This document shows, in pieces, positions 51,911-60,504 of a stretch of DNA of 64,000 nucleotides. The position numbers and the translations under genes are program-made. The DNA comes from an uncultured Acidimicrobiales bacterium (GTDB taxonomy: Bacteria; Actinomycetota; Acidimicrobiia; Acidimicrobiales; SHLQ01). The notes below the pieces were generated by a model, which did not search any database, was not told where the DNA came from, and saw nothing but the letters and a program-made list of their open reading frames with translations. Where the stretch lies: the NCBI GenBank assembly GCA_937922235.1, contig CAKZVC010000005.1, forward strand, positions 29,770 through 93,769, written 5' to 3'. Each line of letters begins with the position of its first letter. Position 1 is the stretch's first letter.

Positions 51911-52783
51911 ATGCCGAGCGCGTTTGCTGCTGTAGAAACCGATCTCGATGAGTTCATCGACCTTGAGACCTTCCCAATTCACGAGCTCGCAAACTCCACC
52001 CGCTCTGACCTCGTGGCAGAGGCCCGGGGACAGATGCAGGCCTACGGTTGCTTCCTCATTTCGAACTTTCTGCGCCCGAGTGCCGTCGAGACCATGCAAG
52101 CCGAAGCGAACGAGTTGCACCCGCAAACTCATTACGTCACCGACGCGAACAACCCCTACTTCTCGCCTGACGACGAGACGCTGCCAACCGAGCACCCCGT
52201 CCGCCGGTTCCAGCATCGCCATAGCGGGTTCATCGGCAGTGACTTACTCGGGTCGAACTCGCCACTGCGCCAGCTGTACGACAGCGATGTACTCCTGCAC
52301 TTCATCTGGGAGTGCATTGGAGTTGACCGACCGATCTATCGCTGGGCCGACCCGCTCGCCCGCAACCCGTATGGGGTCATGAATACCGACCACGTACTGC
52401 CTTGGCACTTCGACGGCAACGAGTTCACCGTCAGCATCCTGGCCCAGAAGGCCGATGAAGGCGGGATCTTCGAATATGTCCCGAACATCCGGCGCCCCGA
52501 CGAGAACAACTACGAACAGATTCAGCATGTGCTCGATGGCGGACGCGAAGGCGTTCGATCGCTCGACCTCCAACCCGGCGACATGCAATTGTTCGCCGGC
52601 CGGTTCTCGATGCATCGGGTGACGCCCGTCATCGGGGAGACCACGAGGTTTATCGGGCTCCCAACGTATGTCCACGATCCGTACCGGATGAACAGCCCGT
52701 TCCACTCGCGAACGGTGTACGGCCGCGAGACTCCTCACCACGCCGAACGTGCAAGCATCGTCGTCGACGGTCTGAACGATTAG
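51911..52783 (+). CDS. Fe(II)/2-oxoglutarate-oxygenase-like protein (ArpA/PhyH type)
   Basis: 290 residues with GGGGGAAAG ahead of the ATG. The iron site is VLPWHFDGNEF (His166, Asp168) and the distal His in RFSMHRVTPVIGETTRFIG, with Arg nearby for 2-oxoglutarate. KADEGGIFEYVPNIR is typical of the ArpA-like group. It is the first gene after a perfect operator palindrome. HIBADH-, aldolase- and enolase-type genes follow within a few bases, so it may open the pathway of that operon. Confidence 0.83.
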   Translation: MPSAFAAVETDLDEFIDLETFPIHELANSTRSDLVAEARGQMQAYGCFLISNFLRPSAVETMQAEANELHPQTHYVTDANNPYFSPDDETLPTEHPVRRFQHRHSGFIGSDLLGSNSPLRQLYDSDVLLHFIWECIGVDRPIYRWADPLARNPYGVMNTDHVLPWHFDGNEFTVSILAQKADEGGIFEYVPNIRRPDENNYEQIQHVLDGGREGVRSLDLQPGDMQLFAGRFSMHRVTPVIGETTRFIGLPTYVHDPYRMNSPFHSRTVYGRETPHHAERASIVVDGLND

Positions 52784-52790
52784 AGGTCGA

Positions 52791-53690
52791 ATGCGCATTG
52801 GATTTGTTGGGCTCGGCAACATGGGTGGGTACATGGCCCGCAACCTGGTCGCCGCCGGCCACGAGGTATTCGCTGCTGACCTCGACCCGGCAAAGGTCCA
52901 AACCCTCGTCGACGCTGGGGCAACAGCAGCAAGCTCGGCCGCTGAGGCAGCGTTGGGTGCCGATGTCGTCATGACGTCGCTTCCGGGCCCGAAGCAGATC
53001 GAAGCGGTCGCCGCCGACATCCTGCCCGCTATGACCGAAGGCTCGGTGTGGGTCGAGCTCAGCACGAACGACATGGAGTGCGCTCGCCGCATCGGATCGC
53101 TCGCTGCCGATGCCGGAGTGTCCATTCTCGACGCTCCCGTCAGCGGCGGGTGGGAAGGTGCCGATGCGGGGACCCTCACCGTCCTCGTCGGAGGAGATGC
53201 CACCGCATACGACAGGGTGCGGCCCGTCTTCGACGTGATCGGCGACAAGATCGAACACCTCGGCCCGCATGGCGCTGGCTACGTGGCCAAAATCTCCCAG
53301 GTCATGCTCTGCTACCTGAACTCGGTGTGCCTGACCGAAGCGCTCGCGCTCGGTGTCAAGGGCGGCGTCGAACCCGAGAAGATGCTCGACATCATTCGCC
53401 ACAGCACCGGCCGCAGTTACGTGGCCGATCGCTACGGTCCCGAGATCCTCAACGGCGGATACGACGACACGTTCGATCTCGGCCTTGCGGTCAAAGACCT
53501 CCGCCTCGCCACGAGCCTGGCGTCATCGGTCGATGCTGAGCTGCCGTTCACCGGCGATGTGCTGGCCCTCTACGCTCGTGCCGAAGAGCAGTTCGGCTTC
53601 GACGCACCGCATCTCATCGCAATGCAGCTCATCGAGCAGCAAAACGACCTCATCCTCCATCAACACGATTCTCGGAAAGACACGCCATGA
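52791..53690 (+). CDS. 3-hydroxyisobutyrate-dehydrogenase-family NAD(P)-dependent oxidoreductase
   Basis: 299 residues. The NAD site is MRIGFVGLGNMGGYMARNL. The substrate region is DAPVSGGWEGADAGTLTVLVGG, and the catalytic Lys lies in GAGYVAKISQVMLCYLNS. This is the beta-hydroxyacid dehydrogenase family (HIBADH, tartronate semialdehyde reductase, GarR). It likely oxidises a hydroxyacid made by the neighbouring oxygenases. It overlaps the aldolase gene by ATGA. Confidence 0.9.
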   Translation: MRIGFVGLGNMGGYMARNLVAAGHEVFAADLDPAKVQTLVDAGATAASSAAEAALGADVVMTSLPGPKQIEAVAADILPAMTEGSVWVELSTNDMECARRIGSLAADAGVSILDAPVSGGWEGADAGTLTVLVGGDATAYDRVRPVFDVIGDKIEHLGPHGAGYVAKISQVMLCYLNSVCLTEALALGVKGGVEPEKMLDIIRHSTGRSYVADRYGPEILNGGYDDTFDLGLAVKDLRLATSLASSVDAELPFTGDVLALYARAEEQFGFDAPHLIAMQLIEQQNDLILHQHDSRKDTP

Positions 53691-54469
53691 GCACCAACGA
53701 ACCGCACGAAGTGACCTCGGACGATTTCTCGGCCGCGAACTCGACCAGCTTCACCGGAGCCGAATGGGAAGCTCGCGTCGACCTGGCAGCCATGTATCGA
53801 CTCGCCGCGCACTTTGGCTACGACGACTTGGTGTGGAACCACATCACGATGCGTGTGCCGGGTTCTGACCACAACTTCTTCCTCAACAAGTTTGGCTTGC
53901 TCTACAACGAGGTCACGGCGTCGAACCTGATCAAGGTCGACAGCGATGGGGTTGTGCTCGAAGGGCCTGCCGATGTGAATACGGCCGGCTTCGTCATTCA
54001 CAGCGCGATCCACAACGACATCCCCGAAGCCAAGGTCGTCTTCCATGCACACGTCCCCGACGCACTCGCCGTCACTGCACTGAAGAACGGGTTTGAACAT
54101 CTCGTGCAAGACACGTCGATGCTCTACGGACAGATCGGCTACCACGACTGGGAAGGCCTTTCCCTCACCATGGAAGAGCGTGAGCGTCTATCGGAGAACA
54201 TGCGCGGCAACCGAGCGCTCATCATGCGAAACCACGGCTTCCTTACGGTTGGCGAGACCGCTGGCGAGGCGTTCATGGTCATGCACTACCTGGTGCGTGG
54301 CTGCCGCACGTTGCTCGCCGCCCGTGGCAGTGGACTGCCGATCGACCCGGGCCCAACCGAAATTTGGGAGCTGGCCAAGCGTCAGTACGACCACTTCCCG
54401 CTTGGCAAACACGAATGGCCTGCGTTGCTCCGGATGATGGAGCAGCTCGACCCTGGCTTCAAGCAGTGA
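53687..54469 (+). CDS. Class II aldolase/adducin family protein
   Basis: 260 residues. RLAAHFGYDDLVWNHITMRVPGSD, VVFHAHVPDALAVTAL (two His, likely metal ligands) and NRALIMRNHGFLTVGET (third His region) match the class II aldolase/adducin fold. It may split or decarboxylate a hydroxy-oxo acid. It lies between the HIBADH-like gene (ATGA overlap) and an MR/MLE gene (GTGA overlap), so all three are co-translated. The exact substrate is unknown. Confidence 0.88.
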   Translation: MSTNEPHEVTSDDFSAANSTSFTGAEWEARVDLAAMYRLAAHFGYDDLVWNHITMRVPGSDHNFFLNKFGLLYNEVTASNLIKVDSDGVVLEGPADVNTAGFVIHSAIHNDIPEAKVVFHAHVPDALAVTALKNGFEHLVQDTSMLYGQIGYHDWEGLSLTMEERERLSENMRGNRALIMRNHGFLTVGETAGEAFMVMHYLVRGCRTLLAARGSGLPIDPGPTEIWELAKRQYDHFPLGKHEWPALLRMMEQLDPGFKQ

Positions 54470-55554
54470 CCATCGAGTCGGTCAGCACCCGCCTGGTCGA
54501 GGTTCCACTGTCGAACCCGATCGGCACGGCGATCCACTCGATCCGTTCGGTCGGATGTGTCCTGGTCGACGTTCGCTCCACCGATGGCGTGGTTGGCCAG
54601 TCGTATGCGTTCACGATCAACGCCGACCGCTTGCGAGCATTCGACGAGATGATTACCGGTCTCGCCGAGTTCGCTGTGGTCGGAGCTGATGAGCATGCGA
54701 CCGAGGCAATCTGGCATCGGCTGTGGGGAGAGATCAACCCGACTGGGCACAAGGGCGTCACCATCTCGGCCATGAGCGCACTCGACGTTGCCTGTTGGGA
54801 CCTGGTCGGCCGGTCGCTCGAGCTTCCGCTGCACAAGCTGTGGGGGTCGTGCCGCGAATCGGTCCCGACGTATGCGAGCAGCGGACTGTGGCTCTCGTAC
54901 ACACTCGACGAACTTGTCGCAGAAGCCGCCGCATTTGTCGAGCAGGGCTTCACGGCAATGAAGATCCGCCTCGGAAGCGAGCGTTCGGCCGACGATGTCG
55001 ACCGGGTTCGGGCCGTACGCTCAGCGATTGGTAACGATGTTGACCTCCTGGCTGACGCCAACCAGAAGTTCACCGCCAAGCAAGCCATCCGCCTTGGCCG
55101 TCAGCTCGAAGCGTTCGACTTGGTGTGGTTCGAAGAACCGGTGCCCGCCTACGACCTCGCTGGACATGCCCGTGTTCGAGATGCCCTCGACGTGCCTATC
55201 GCCTCGGGCGAAACCGAGTACACCCGGTTTGGCATGCAGGCAATGCTCGATGCCGGTGCGGCCGACATCTTGATGCCCGACCTGCAACGCATCGGCGGCT
55301 ACGGCGAGTTTCGCAAAGCCAGCGCAGCGGCGTCAGCCCAGAACACGCCCGTGTCGACGCACATCTTCACCGAGCACAGCTTGTGCCTCGCCGGGTCGCT
55401 ACAGAACTGCATCTCGGTCGAGCACATGGACTGGTTCGCTCCGCTCTTCACCGAGTCGATGGAGCTCAACAGCGACGGCGAGCTCGTTGTCCCAAATCGA
55501 CCTGGTCACGGCTTCACCGTCGATGAAGACGCTGTAACCGAATTTGCTATCTAG
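54466..55554 (+). CDS. Enolase-superfamily enzyme, mandelate-racemase subgroup
   Basis: 362 residues from the GTG at 54466. The active site follows the mandelate-racemase pattern: Lys166 (AMKIRLG), Asp197 (LADANQK), Glu223 (WFEEPVP), Glu249 (SGETEY) and His299 (STHIFTEHS), nearly at the same numbers as in mandelate racemase. The opening is TIESVSTRLVEVPLSNPIG. It probably racemises or dehydrates an acid sugar or alpha-hydroxyacid. It is coupled to the aldolase gene. Its stop overlaps that of the convergent homocysteine methyltransferase-like gene by 4 bp. Confidence 0.88.
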   Translation: MTIESVSTRLVEVPLSNPIGTAIHSIRSVGCVLVDVRSTDGVVGQSYAFTINADRLRAFDEMITGLAEFAVVGADEHATEAIWHRLWGEINPTGHKGVTISAMSALDVACWDLVGRSLELPLHKLWGSCRESVPTYASSGLWLSYTLDELVAEAAAFVEQGFTAMKIRLGSERSADDVDRVRAVRSAIGNDVDLLADANQKFTAKQAIRLGRQLEAFDLVWFEEPVPAYDLAGHARVRDALDVPIASGETEYTRFGMQAMLDAGAADILMPDLQRIGGYGEFRKASAAASAQNTPVSTHIFTEHSLCLAGSLQNCISVEHMDWFAPLFTESMELNSDGELVVPNRPGHGFTVDEDAVTEFAI

Positions 55555-56477
55555 CCGCGGACGATCTCCGCAACCTTGCGGAGATGATCGGGGCCAATTC
55601 CGCAACACCCGCCGATCATCGTGGCGCCAGACGCCATCCACGACGGAACGTACGCCGCATACTCGTCCGGCGTGATCACGCCGTCGTGGGTTGGTTCGCC
55701 ATCGACGAGTGCGAAGGCATGGGCGTACACACCAAGCGGGCCGTTCCATTGCGTTCGTACTGCCTGCAGGCAGGCCTCAGCGAGACGGACGTCGGTATGC
55801 ATGATGCACAGGGCATCAACCGCGTCGTACCCCGCTGCCATCTCGACCGCATCGAGAAGTGAATCGCCGTCACGAAGCTGGATGGGGTCGTCGAGCTCTT
55901 CAGGCTCGTGTCCAAGCTCACCGGCGACGGAGAGCCCGACCCACACCGGCAACCCAACCGCAGTCGTCGCGTTCAGCGTGGCCTGAAGCTGTGGCAAATC
56001 GACCATCATCTCCAAACTCAAGAACTCGGCCCCGGCGTCGCGCATCACTGTTGCCTGACGAAGCGTGTCTGCTTCGAGTTGTTCGAGCGACGGCCGGTTG
56101 CCGGAGAAGCTCCAGTTACTGATGCCACCACCGACGACCGTCGCGTTGGCGCCGGCCACATCACGTGCGGAGATTGCGAGTTCGACTGCGGTGCGATTGA
56201 GCGCTTCGAAGTCGTCCTCGGTACCGACGTCTCGCAAGATATTTGCACCAGCGGCGAACGTATTCGACACGACCATGTCGGCACCGATACCGATGTAGTC
56301 GGCGTGAATCGACTGCACGATTTCGGGGTGGCTGAGAGCCGCTCCCCCACTCCACCCAAGCTCATGGCGGGGCACGCCGCGTCGGAAACACTCCGACCCA
56401 GTTGCCCCATCGATAAGCACGAGCTCACCAGCACGAGCCCGATCGATCAGACGGTCATAGCTACTGCGTACAGCCAT
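55551..56477 (-). CDS. Homocysteine S-methyltransferase family protein
   Basis: 308 residues from the ATG at 56477; an ATG at 56501 is also possible. It has the Pfam S-methyl_trans fold: LVLIDGATGSECFRRGVP, ADMVVSNTFAAGANIL, then the zinc ligands Cys in DALCIMHT and Cys-Cys in MIGGCCGIGP. The family moves methyl groups from betaine, S-methylmethionine or methylfolate to a thiol. With an MttB homolog and a GcvT/DmdA-like gene in the same window, it may recover methyl groups from a methylated substrate; this is inferred. Confidence 0.87.
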   Translation of the reverse strand: MAVRSSYDRLIDRARAGELVLIDGATGSECFRRGVPRHELGWSGGAALSHPEIVQSIHADYIGIGADMVVSNTFAAGANILRDVGTEDDFEALNRTAVELAISARDVAGANATVVGGGISNWSFSGNRPSLEQLEADTLRQATVMRDAGAEFLSLEMMVDLPQLQATLNATTAVGLPVWVGLSVAGELGHEPEELDDPIQLRDGDSLLDAVEMAAGYDAVDALCIMHTDVRLAEACLQAVRTQWNGPLGVYAHAFALVDGEPTHDGVITPDEYAAYVPSWMASGATMIGGCCGIGPDHLRKVAEIVRG

Positions 56478-56551
56478 AGCGAAATCGTATTCCACCAGCA
56501 TCACAGGTGCTGCGACTTGACGTTGCCGGTGGCCGGGTGGATCGTGTTGCC

Positions 56552-57469
56552 ATGCGAATCGCGGTCCTCGGTGCCGGAGCCATGGGCTCGGTGTATGCGG
56601 CACACTTTGCCGAAGCTGGTCACGAGGTTTGGGCAATCGACACCTGGGCACAGCACGTCGATGAGATCAACGCCAACGGCCTAACGCTGACCGGTTTCAC
56701 TGGCGACCGAACGGTCCAGCTCCAAGGGCGCACGTCGCTCGAAGGCGTTGGCACCTGCGATATGTACGTCGTCGCCACGAAGATGACCGGGGTGTCGTCC
56801 GCCGCCGAAGCGATCTCGCCTGGCCTTCAACCACGGGCCACGGTCGTGACGATTCAGAACGGCCTGGGAGCGGCTGAGCTCATCACCGAACATCTACCAG
56901 CCGAGAACGTCATCGTGGGTGTGGCCCAAGGCTTCGGAGCCAAGATGGTCGGGCCGGGCCACGCCCATCAAAGCGGGATGCAGCTACTCCGACTCGGAGC
57001 GCTAAGCGGCGGCCTTACCACGCGCCTTCAGGCGGCGGAACGAGTGTGGGCGAACGCCGGATTCCCGACCGCCACCTACGACGACATCGAGAAGCTGATC
57101 TGGGAGAAGTTCATCGTCAACGTTGCGCTTGGCGGCCCGAGCATCGTCGCTCGCCTTGCCGTAGGTGAGCTCACCGCAAGCACAAAGTGGCGACCGATCG
57201 CAATGGGCTGTGCAAGAGAGGCATTCGACATCGCCCTCGCTCTCGGGGTCAACATTTCGTTCGACGACCCGGTTGCCTATGTCGATGCATTCGTGGCGAA
57301 GGTTCCGCTGGCGAAGCCATCGATGCTCCAGGACCACGAGGCCGAGCGGCCGAGCGAGCTCGATGCCATCAACGGGCAGGTTCCCATCTACGGGCAGCGA
57401 GCTGGCATTCCCACGCCATTCAACGACGAGGTCTGTGCCCAGGTTCGGCAGCTGGAAGCCGAGCGTTAA
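56552..57469 (+). CDS. 2-dehydropantoate 2-reductase family protein
   Basis: 305 residues from the ATG at 56552. It starts with MRIAVLGAGAMGSVYAAHFAEAGHEV (NADP-binding), then VTIQNGLGAAELI and KLIWEKFIVNVALGGPSIVARL, which carries the catalytic Lys of ApbA/PanE. It may make pantoate, but in this catabolic setting it more likely reduces another 2-oxoacid. It is convergent with a PhyH gene and shares a 4-bp stop overlap (TTAA). Confidence 0.87.
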   Translation: MRIAVLGAGAMGSVYAAHFAEAGHEVWAIDTWAQHVDEINANGLTLTGFTGDRTVQLQGRTSLEGVGTCDMYVVATKMTGVSSAAEAISPGLQPRATVVTIQNGLGAAELITEHLPAENVIVGVAQGFGAKMVGPGHAHQSGMQLLRLGALSGGLTTRLQAAERVWANAGFPTATYDDIEKLIWEKFIVNVALGGPSIVARLAVGELTASTKWRPIAMGCAREAFDIALALGVNISFDDPVAYVDAFVAKVPLAKPSMLQDHEAERPSELDAINGQVPIYGQRAGIPTPFNDEVCAQVRQLEAER

Positions 57470-58332
57470 CTCGTTGCTGACCAGACTCTCGGCAACAGGT
57501 CGGTGCCAGGACGGTCGCCGTGCTCAAGGCCGTAGCCGCGCATGATCTCGCTGAAGTCGGGGTCCATGCCTTCATCCCTGAACGCAATGCGCACGTCATC
57601 GCCGAGCCACTTCGAGGTGAACACGCTGAGGCCGGTATCGTCGTCGAGCAAGCCCGACCCACCGTGCAGGATGCGACTGTTGAACACCACACAGTCGCCG
57701 GGCTCCATATCCCAGCTGACCACACCGAAGGCGTCTCGGTCGGCGTCGATGTCGGGGATGTCGGCGTCAGCGATCGCCGAGAAGTCGCTTCGGTCGACGC
57801 CATCCTTGGCGTCGGGGTTCAGCACGCCAAAGTCGGGTTGGTCGAATACGGCACCGCTCAGATGCGACCCCGGAACGAACGCCAGCGCGTTCTTGGCCCT
57901 AACTGGCACGAGCGGCATCCAGATCGTGCACGTGTCGTGGCCGTCGACCGACCAGTACGGCTCGTCTTGATGCCACGGCGTCTCAAACTGCGACCCTGGC
58001 GAACGGACAAAGACTGCATCGAAGAAGAAGTGCACACTCTGCGAGCCAAGCAACTGCGCCGCGATCTCGGCAGCGGGCGACTCAAATACGAACGTCTGAT
58101 ACTCGGGCCGGTCATGCCAGGCCATGCTGTCCCAGAACATCGTGCGGCCCTGCTCGTCCCGATCCCATATGCGGGCTCGGCTTGTTGCCTCGTCACGGTG
58201 AGCAGCAAGACCAGCGTTAAGCAGCTCGATCCATTTCTCGGAGAACATCCCCGGCAACATGACGACGCCATCTCGACGAAAGGCATCGGTCTCGTCAGCG
58301 GTAAGTGGGCGTTGCAAACGTTCGGTACTCAC
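57466..58332 (-). CDS. Phytanoyl-CoA dioxygenase family protein (paralog of the 20675 gene)
   Basis: 288 residues from the GTG at 58332; a TTG at 58338 is another option. The iron site is TPWHQDEPYWS (His/Asp at about residues 121/123) and the distal SRILHGGSGLL. It shares WDRDEQGR, SPGSQFETPWHQDEPYW and SWDMEPGDCVVFNSR with the dioxygenase at 20675-21520, so the two are close relatives, a sub-family with unknown substrate. It lies 9 bp after the MaoC-like gene. Confidence 0.88.
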   Translation of the reverse strand: MSTERLQRPLTADETDAFRRDGVVMLPGMFSEKWIELLNAGLAAHRDEATSRARIWDRDEQGRTMFWDSMAWHDRPEYQTFVFESPAAEIAAQLLGSQSVHFFFDAVFVRSPGSQFETPWHQDEPYWSVDGHDTCTIWMPLVPVRAKNALAFVPGSHLSGAVFDQPDFGVLNPDAKDGVDRSDFSAIADADIPDIDADRDAFGVVSWDMEPGDCVVFNSRILHGGSGLLDDDTGLSVFTSKWLGDDVRIAFRDEGMDPDFSEIMRGYGLEHGDRPGTDLLPRVWSATS

Positions 58333-58341
58333 GACCAAAAC

Positions 58342-59199
58342 CTATTCGACAGTTGCCGTTGCGTGCATCGCCAGGCCACCTGCTGGCGTCGCCGCCCAGA
58401 GCTCGACGTCGTTGCCGCTACGAGTACCCGAGATCGTGAACGGCTCATCATCGAACAGCGGAGCCATCCCCCGGAACGAGAAGCTCGTGAGCCGCTCACC
58501 TGTCTCGGCCGTCGCAAGGTCGGCCAGCAGCGTGGCTGTGAGCGGGCCATGGAACACAAGGTTCGGATAGCCCTCAACATCACGGGCGTACTCTCGGTCA
58601 TAGTGGATGCGGTGGCTGTTAAACGTCAGTGCCGAGTAGCGGAAGAGCATCGGCGACGACGGCACGATCGTCCGGCTGAAGTCGGCACCCTCAGGCGCGG
58701 GTTTTGGTTCGGGTTTTGGCGCTCCCGGAGCCGCGTCCTCTTTGTAGACAAGGTCCTGCTCTTCAGCGATTCGCACCTTGCCATCGACACTCAACTCGTG
58801 TGTCACCATCACAAAACAGAGCGAGCCGCTGCGTCCATCCTTCATCGCAACGCTCTCGACTGTCGACCGCTTGGTCACGCGGTCACCAATGCGAATGTCG
58901 CCGTCGAAGCGAAGACGGCCCCCAGCCCACATGCGTCGAGGCAACGCAACCGGTGGGAGGAACCCACCACGTCTCGGATGGCCATCGTCGCCGAGTTGCG
59001 CTGTTGGAGATGAACCGAGGTGAGAAACGAAATGCCAAAGCGGCGGGAGTACATCGCCCACTGCCAGCGGCGCCGTGAGGTCGAGTGTGTCAGCCAGCTG
59101 CTGACACGTGTCAGGCGAGATCGTCTCCACGCGTTCCTGCGTGCGCCCAACCCACGTGCGCAGCGTGTCGAGGTCGTTTGTGTACGGGACGACAGTCAT
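58342..59199 (-). CDS. MaoC-like hot-dog hydratase (mesaconyl-C4-CoA-hydratase-like)
   Basis: 285 residues from the ATG at 59199. It has a FAS1-type dehydratase N-terminus ([26 protein letters not shown]) and a MaoC-type second half ([20 protein letters not shown], then [16 protein letters not shown]). The double hot-dog organisation is that of mesaconyl-C4-CoA hydratase, 3-methylfumaryl-CoA hydratase or itaconyl-CoA hydratase. It likely adds or removes water from an enoyl-CoA. It is followed by a PhyH gene and is divergent from the thiolase. Confidence 0.82.
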   Translation of the reverse strand: MTVVPYTNDLDTLRTWVGRTQERVETISPDTCQQLADTLDLTAPLAVGDVLPPLWHFVSHLGSSPTAQLGDDGHPRRGGFLPPVALPRRMWAGGRLRFDGDIRIGDRVTKRSTVESVAMKDGRSGSLCFVMVTHELSVDGKVRIAEEQDLVYKEDAAPGAPKPEPKPAPEGADFSRTIVPSSPMLFRYSALTFNSHRIHYDREYARDVEGYPNLVFHGPLTATLLADLATAETGERLTSFSFRGMAPLFDDEPFTISGTRSGNDVELWAATPAGGLAMHATATVE

Positions 59200-59243
59200 T
59201 CTCACAGTGTGCACTACGCCGCCGCTGGTACTGTCGACGGCAG

Positions 59244-59270
59244 GCAAGTTTCGAGGAAACGCAAGTTTCG
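59244..59270. repeat. Two direct repeats in the thiolase promoter region
   Basis: GCAAGTTTCG occurs at 59244-59253 and 59261-59270, spaced 17 bp apart. They lie in the intergenic region between the divergent MaoC-like and thiolase genes. A regulator binding site is possible. Confidence 0.4.
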
Positions 59271-59297
59271 GGACAACACAATGATTCGGGGAAAACA

Positions 59298-60497
59298 GTG
59301 ACCAGAGACGTCTATGTCGTCGGCGTTGGAATGACGAAGTTCGAGAAACCAGGCAGCCGCGACTGGGACTACCCCGACATGGTCAAGGAGGCTGGCACCA
59401 AGGCACTCGACGACGCTGGCATCAACTACAGCGAAATCGAACAGGCAGCCGTTGGCTATGTGTACGGCGGTTCGACCTCGGGCCAGCGCGCAATGTACGA
59501 GCTCGGCCTCACGGGCATCCCGATGGTCAACATGAACAACAATTGCTCGACCGGGTCGACTGCCCTGCTGTACTCACGGCAGATGATTGCAGGCGGCCTC
59601 GCAGAAGTGACGATGGCGGTTGGCTTCGAGAAGATGCAGCGCGGCTCGCTCAGTGTCGACACCGACGGGCGTGCCGGGCCGCTCGACAACCACATCACTG
59701 GACTGCAGCAGTTACACGAAGAAACGAGCAGCCCAATCGCCCCGCAGATGTGGGCCCGGGCGGCCGACGACCACATGCGCCGCTATGGAACTACCCCCGA
59801 GCACTTCGCGAAGATCGCCGAGAAGAACCATCGACACTCGGCCAACAACCCGTACGCGCAATTCCAGGACGTGTACACCCTCGACGAGATCATGGAGTCT
59901 CCACTTATTGACGCTCCGCTCACCCGCTTGCAATGCTCACCGACCTCCGATGGCGCAGCAGCAGCGATTCTCATGAGCGAGGACGCGGTCGAGAAGTTCG
60001 GCCTTGAAGGTCAGGCGGTGAGAATCGCCGGGCAGGCGATGGCGACCGATTTTGCGTCATCGTTCGACACGGACGACGCCCGGACGATCGTTGGCGCCGA
60101 CATGTCTGAGGCCGCGGCGAAGGCCGCCTACGAGATGGCTGGGTTTGACGCATCCGATGTCCAGGTCATCGAACTGCACGACTGCTTCTCGCCGAACGAG
60201 ATGCTCACGTACGAGGCCCTCGGCATGTGCGATGTCGGCGCCAGCGGTGCACTCATCGACAACAACGACACGACCTACGGTGGTCGTTGGGTCGTCAACC
60301 CGTCGGGTGGGCTGATCTCGAAGGGACATCCACTCGGAGCGACCGGCATTGCCCAGTGTGCCGAGCTCAACTGGCAGCTTCGCGGTCTCAGCGACCAGCG
60401 TCAGGTCGCGGGTGCTACCAGGGCCTTGCAGCACAACATTGGCCTCGGAGGAGCCGCTGTCGTCACGCTCTACGAGCGAACGACAGCGAGCGTCTAG
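59298..60497 (+). CDS. Thiolase family protein (SCP-x/lipid-transfer type)
   Basis: 399 residues from the GTG at 59298 (GGGG upstream). [18 protein letters not shown] carries the nucleophilic Cys83. SCP-x-type features are [41 protein letters not shown] and [16 protein letters not shown]. The end [21 protein letters not shown] holds the catalytic His. It probably cleaves a branched 3-oxoacyl-CoA, though lipid-transfer/thiolase proteins of this kind act on sterol side chains too. It faces the OYE-like gene. Confidence 0.88.
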   Translation: MTRDVYVVGVGMTKFEKPGSRDWDYPDMVKEAGTKALDDAGINYSEIEQAAVGYVYGGSTSGQRAMYELGLTGIPMVNMNNNCSTGSTALLYSRQMIAGGLAEVTMAVGFEKMQRGSLSVDTDGRAGPLDNHITGLQQLHEETSSPIAPQMWARAADDHMRRYGTTPEHFAKIAEKNHRHSANNPYAQFQDVYTLDEIMESPLIDAPLTRLQCSPTSDGAAAAILMSEDAVEKFGLEGQAVRIAGQAMATDFASSFDTDDARTIVGADMSEAAAKAAYEMAGFDASDVQVIELHDCFSPNEMLTYEALGMCDVGASGALIDNNDTTYGGRWVVNPSGGLISKGHPLGATGIAQCAELNWQLRGLSDQRQVAGATRALQHNIGLGGAAVVTLYERTTASV

Positions 60498-60504
60498 CTG
60501 CCAG

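Noticed and set aside
57520..59013. A 497-residue open frame on the plus strand opposite the PhyH and MaoC-like genes
   Set aside because: It is antisense to two conserved genes, has an arginine/valine-rich composition typical of shadow frames in high-GC DNA, and shows no domain.
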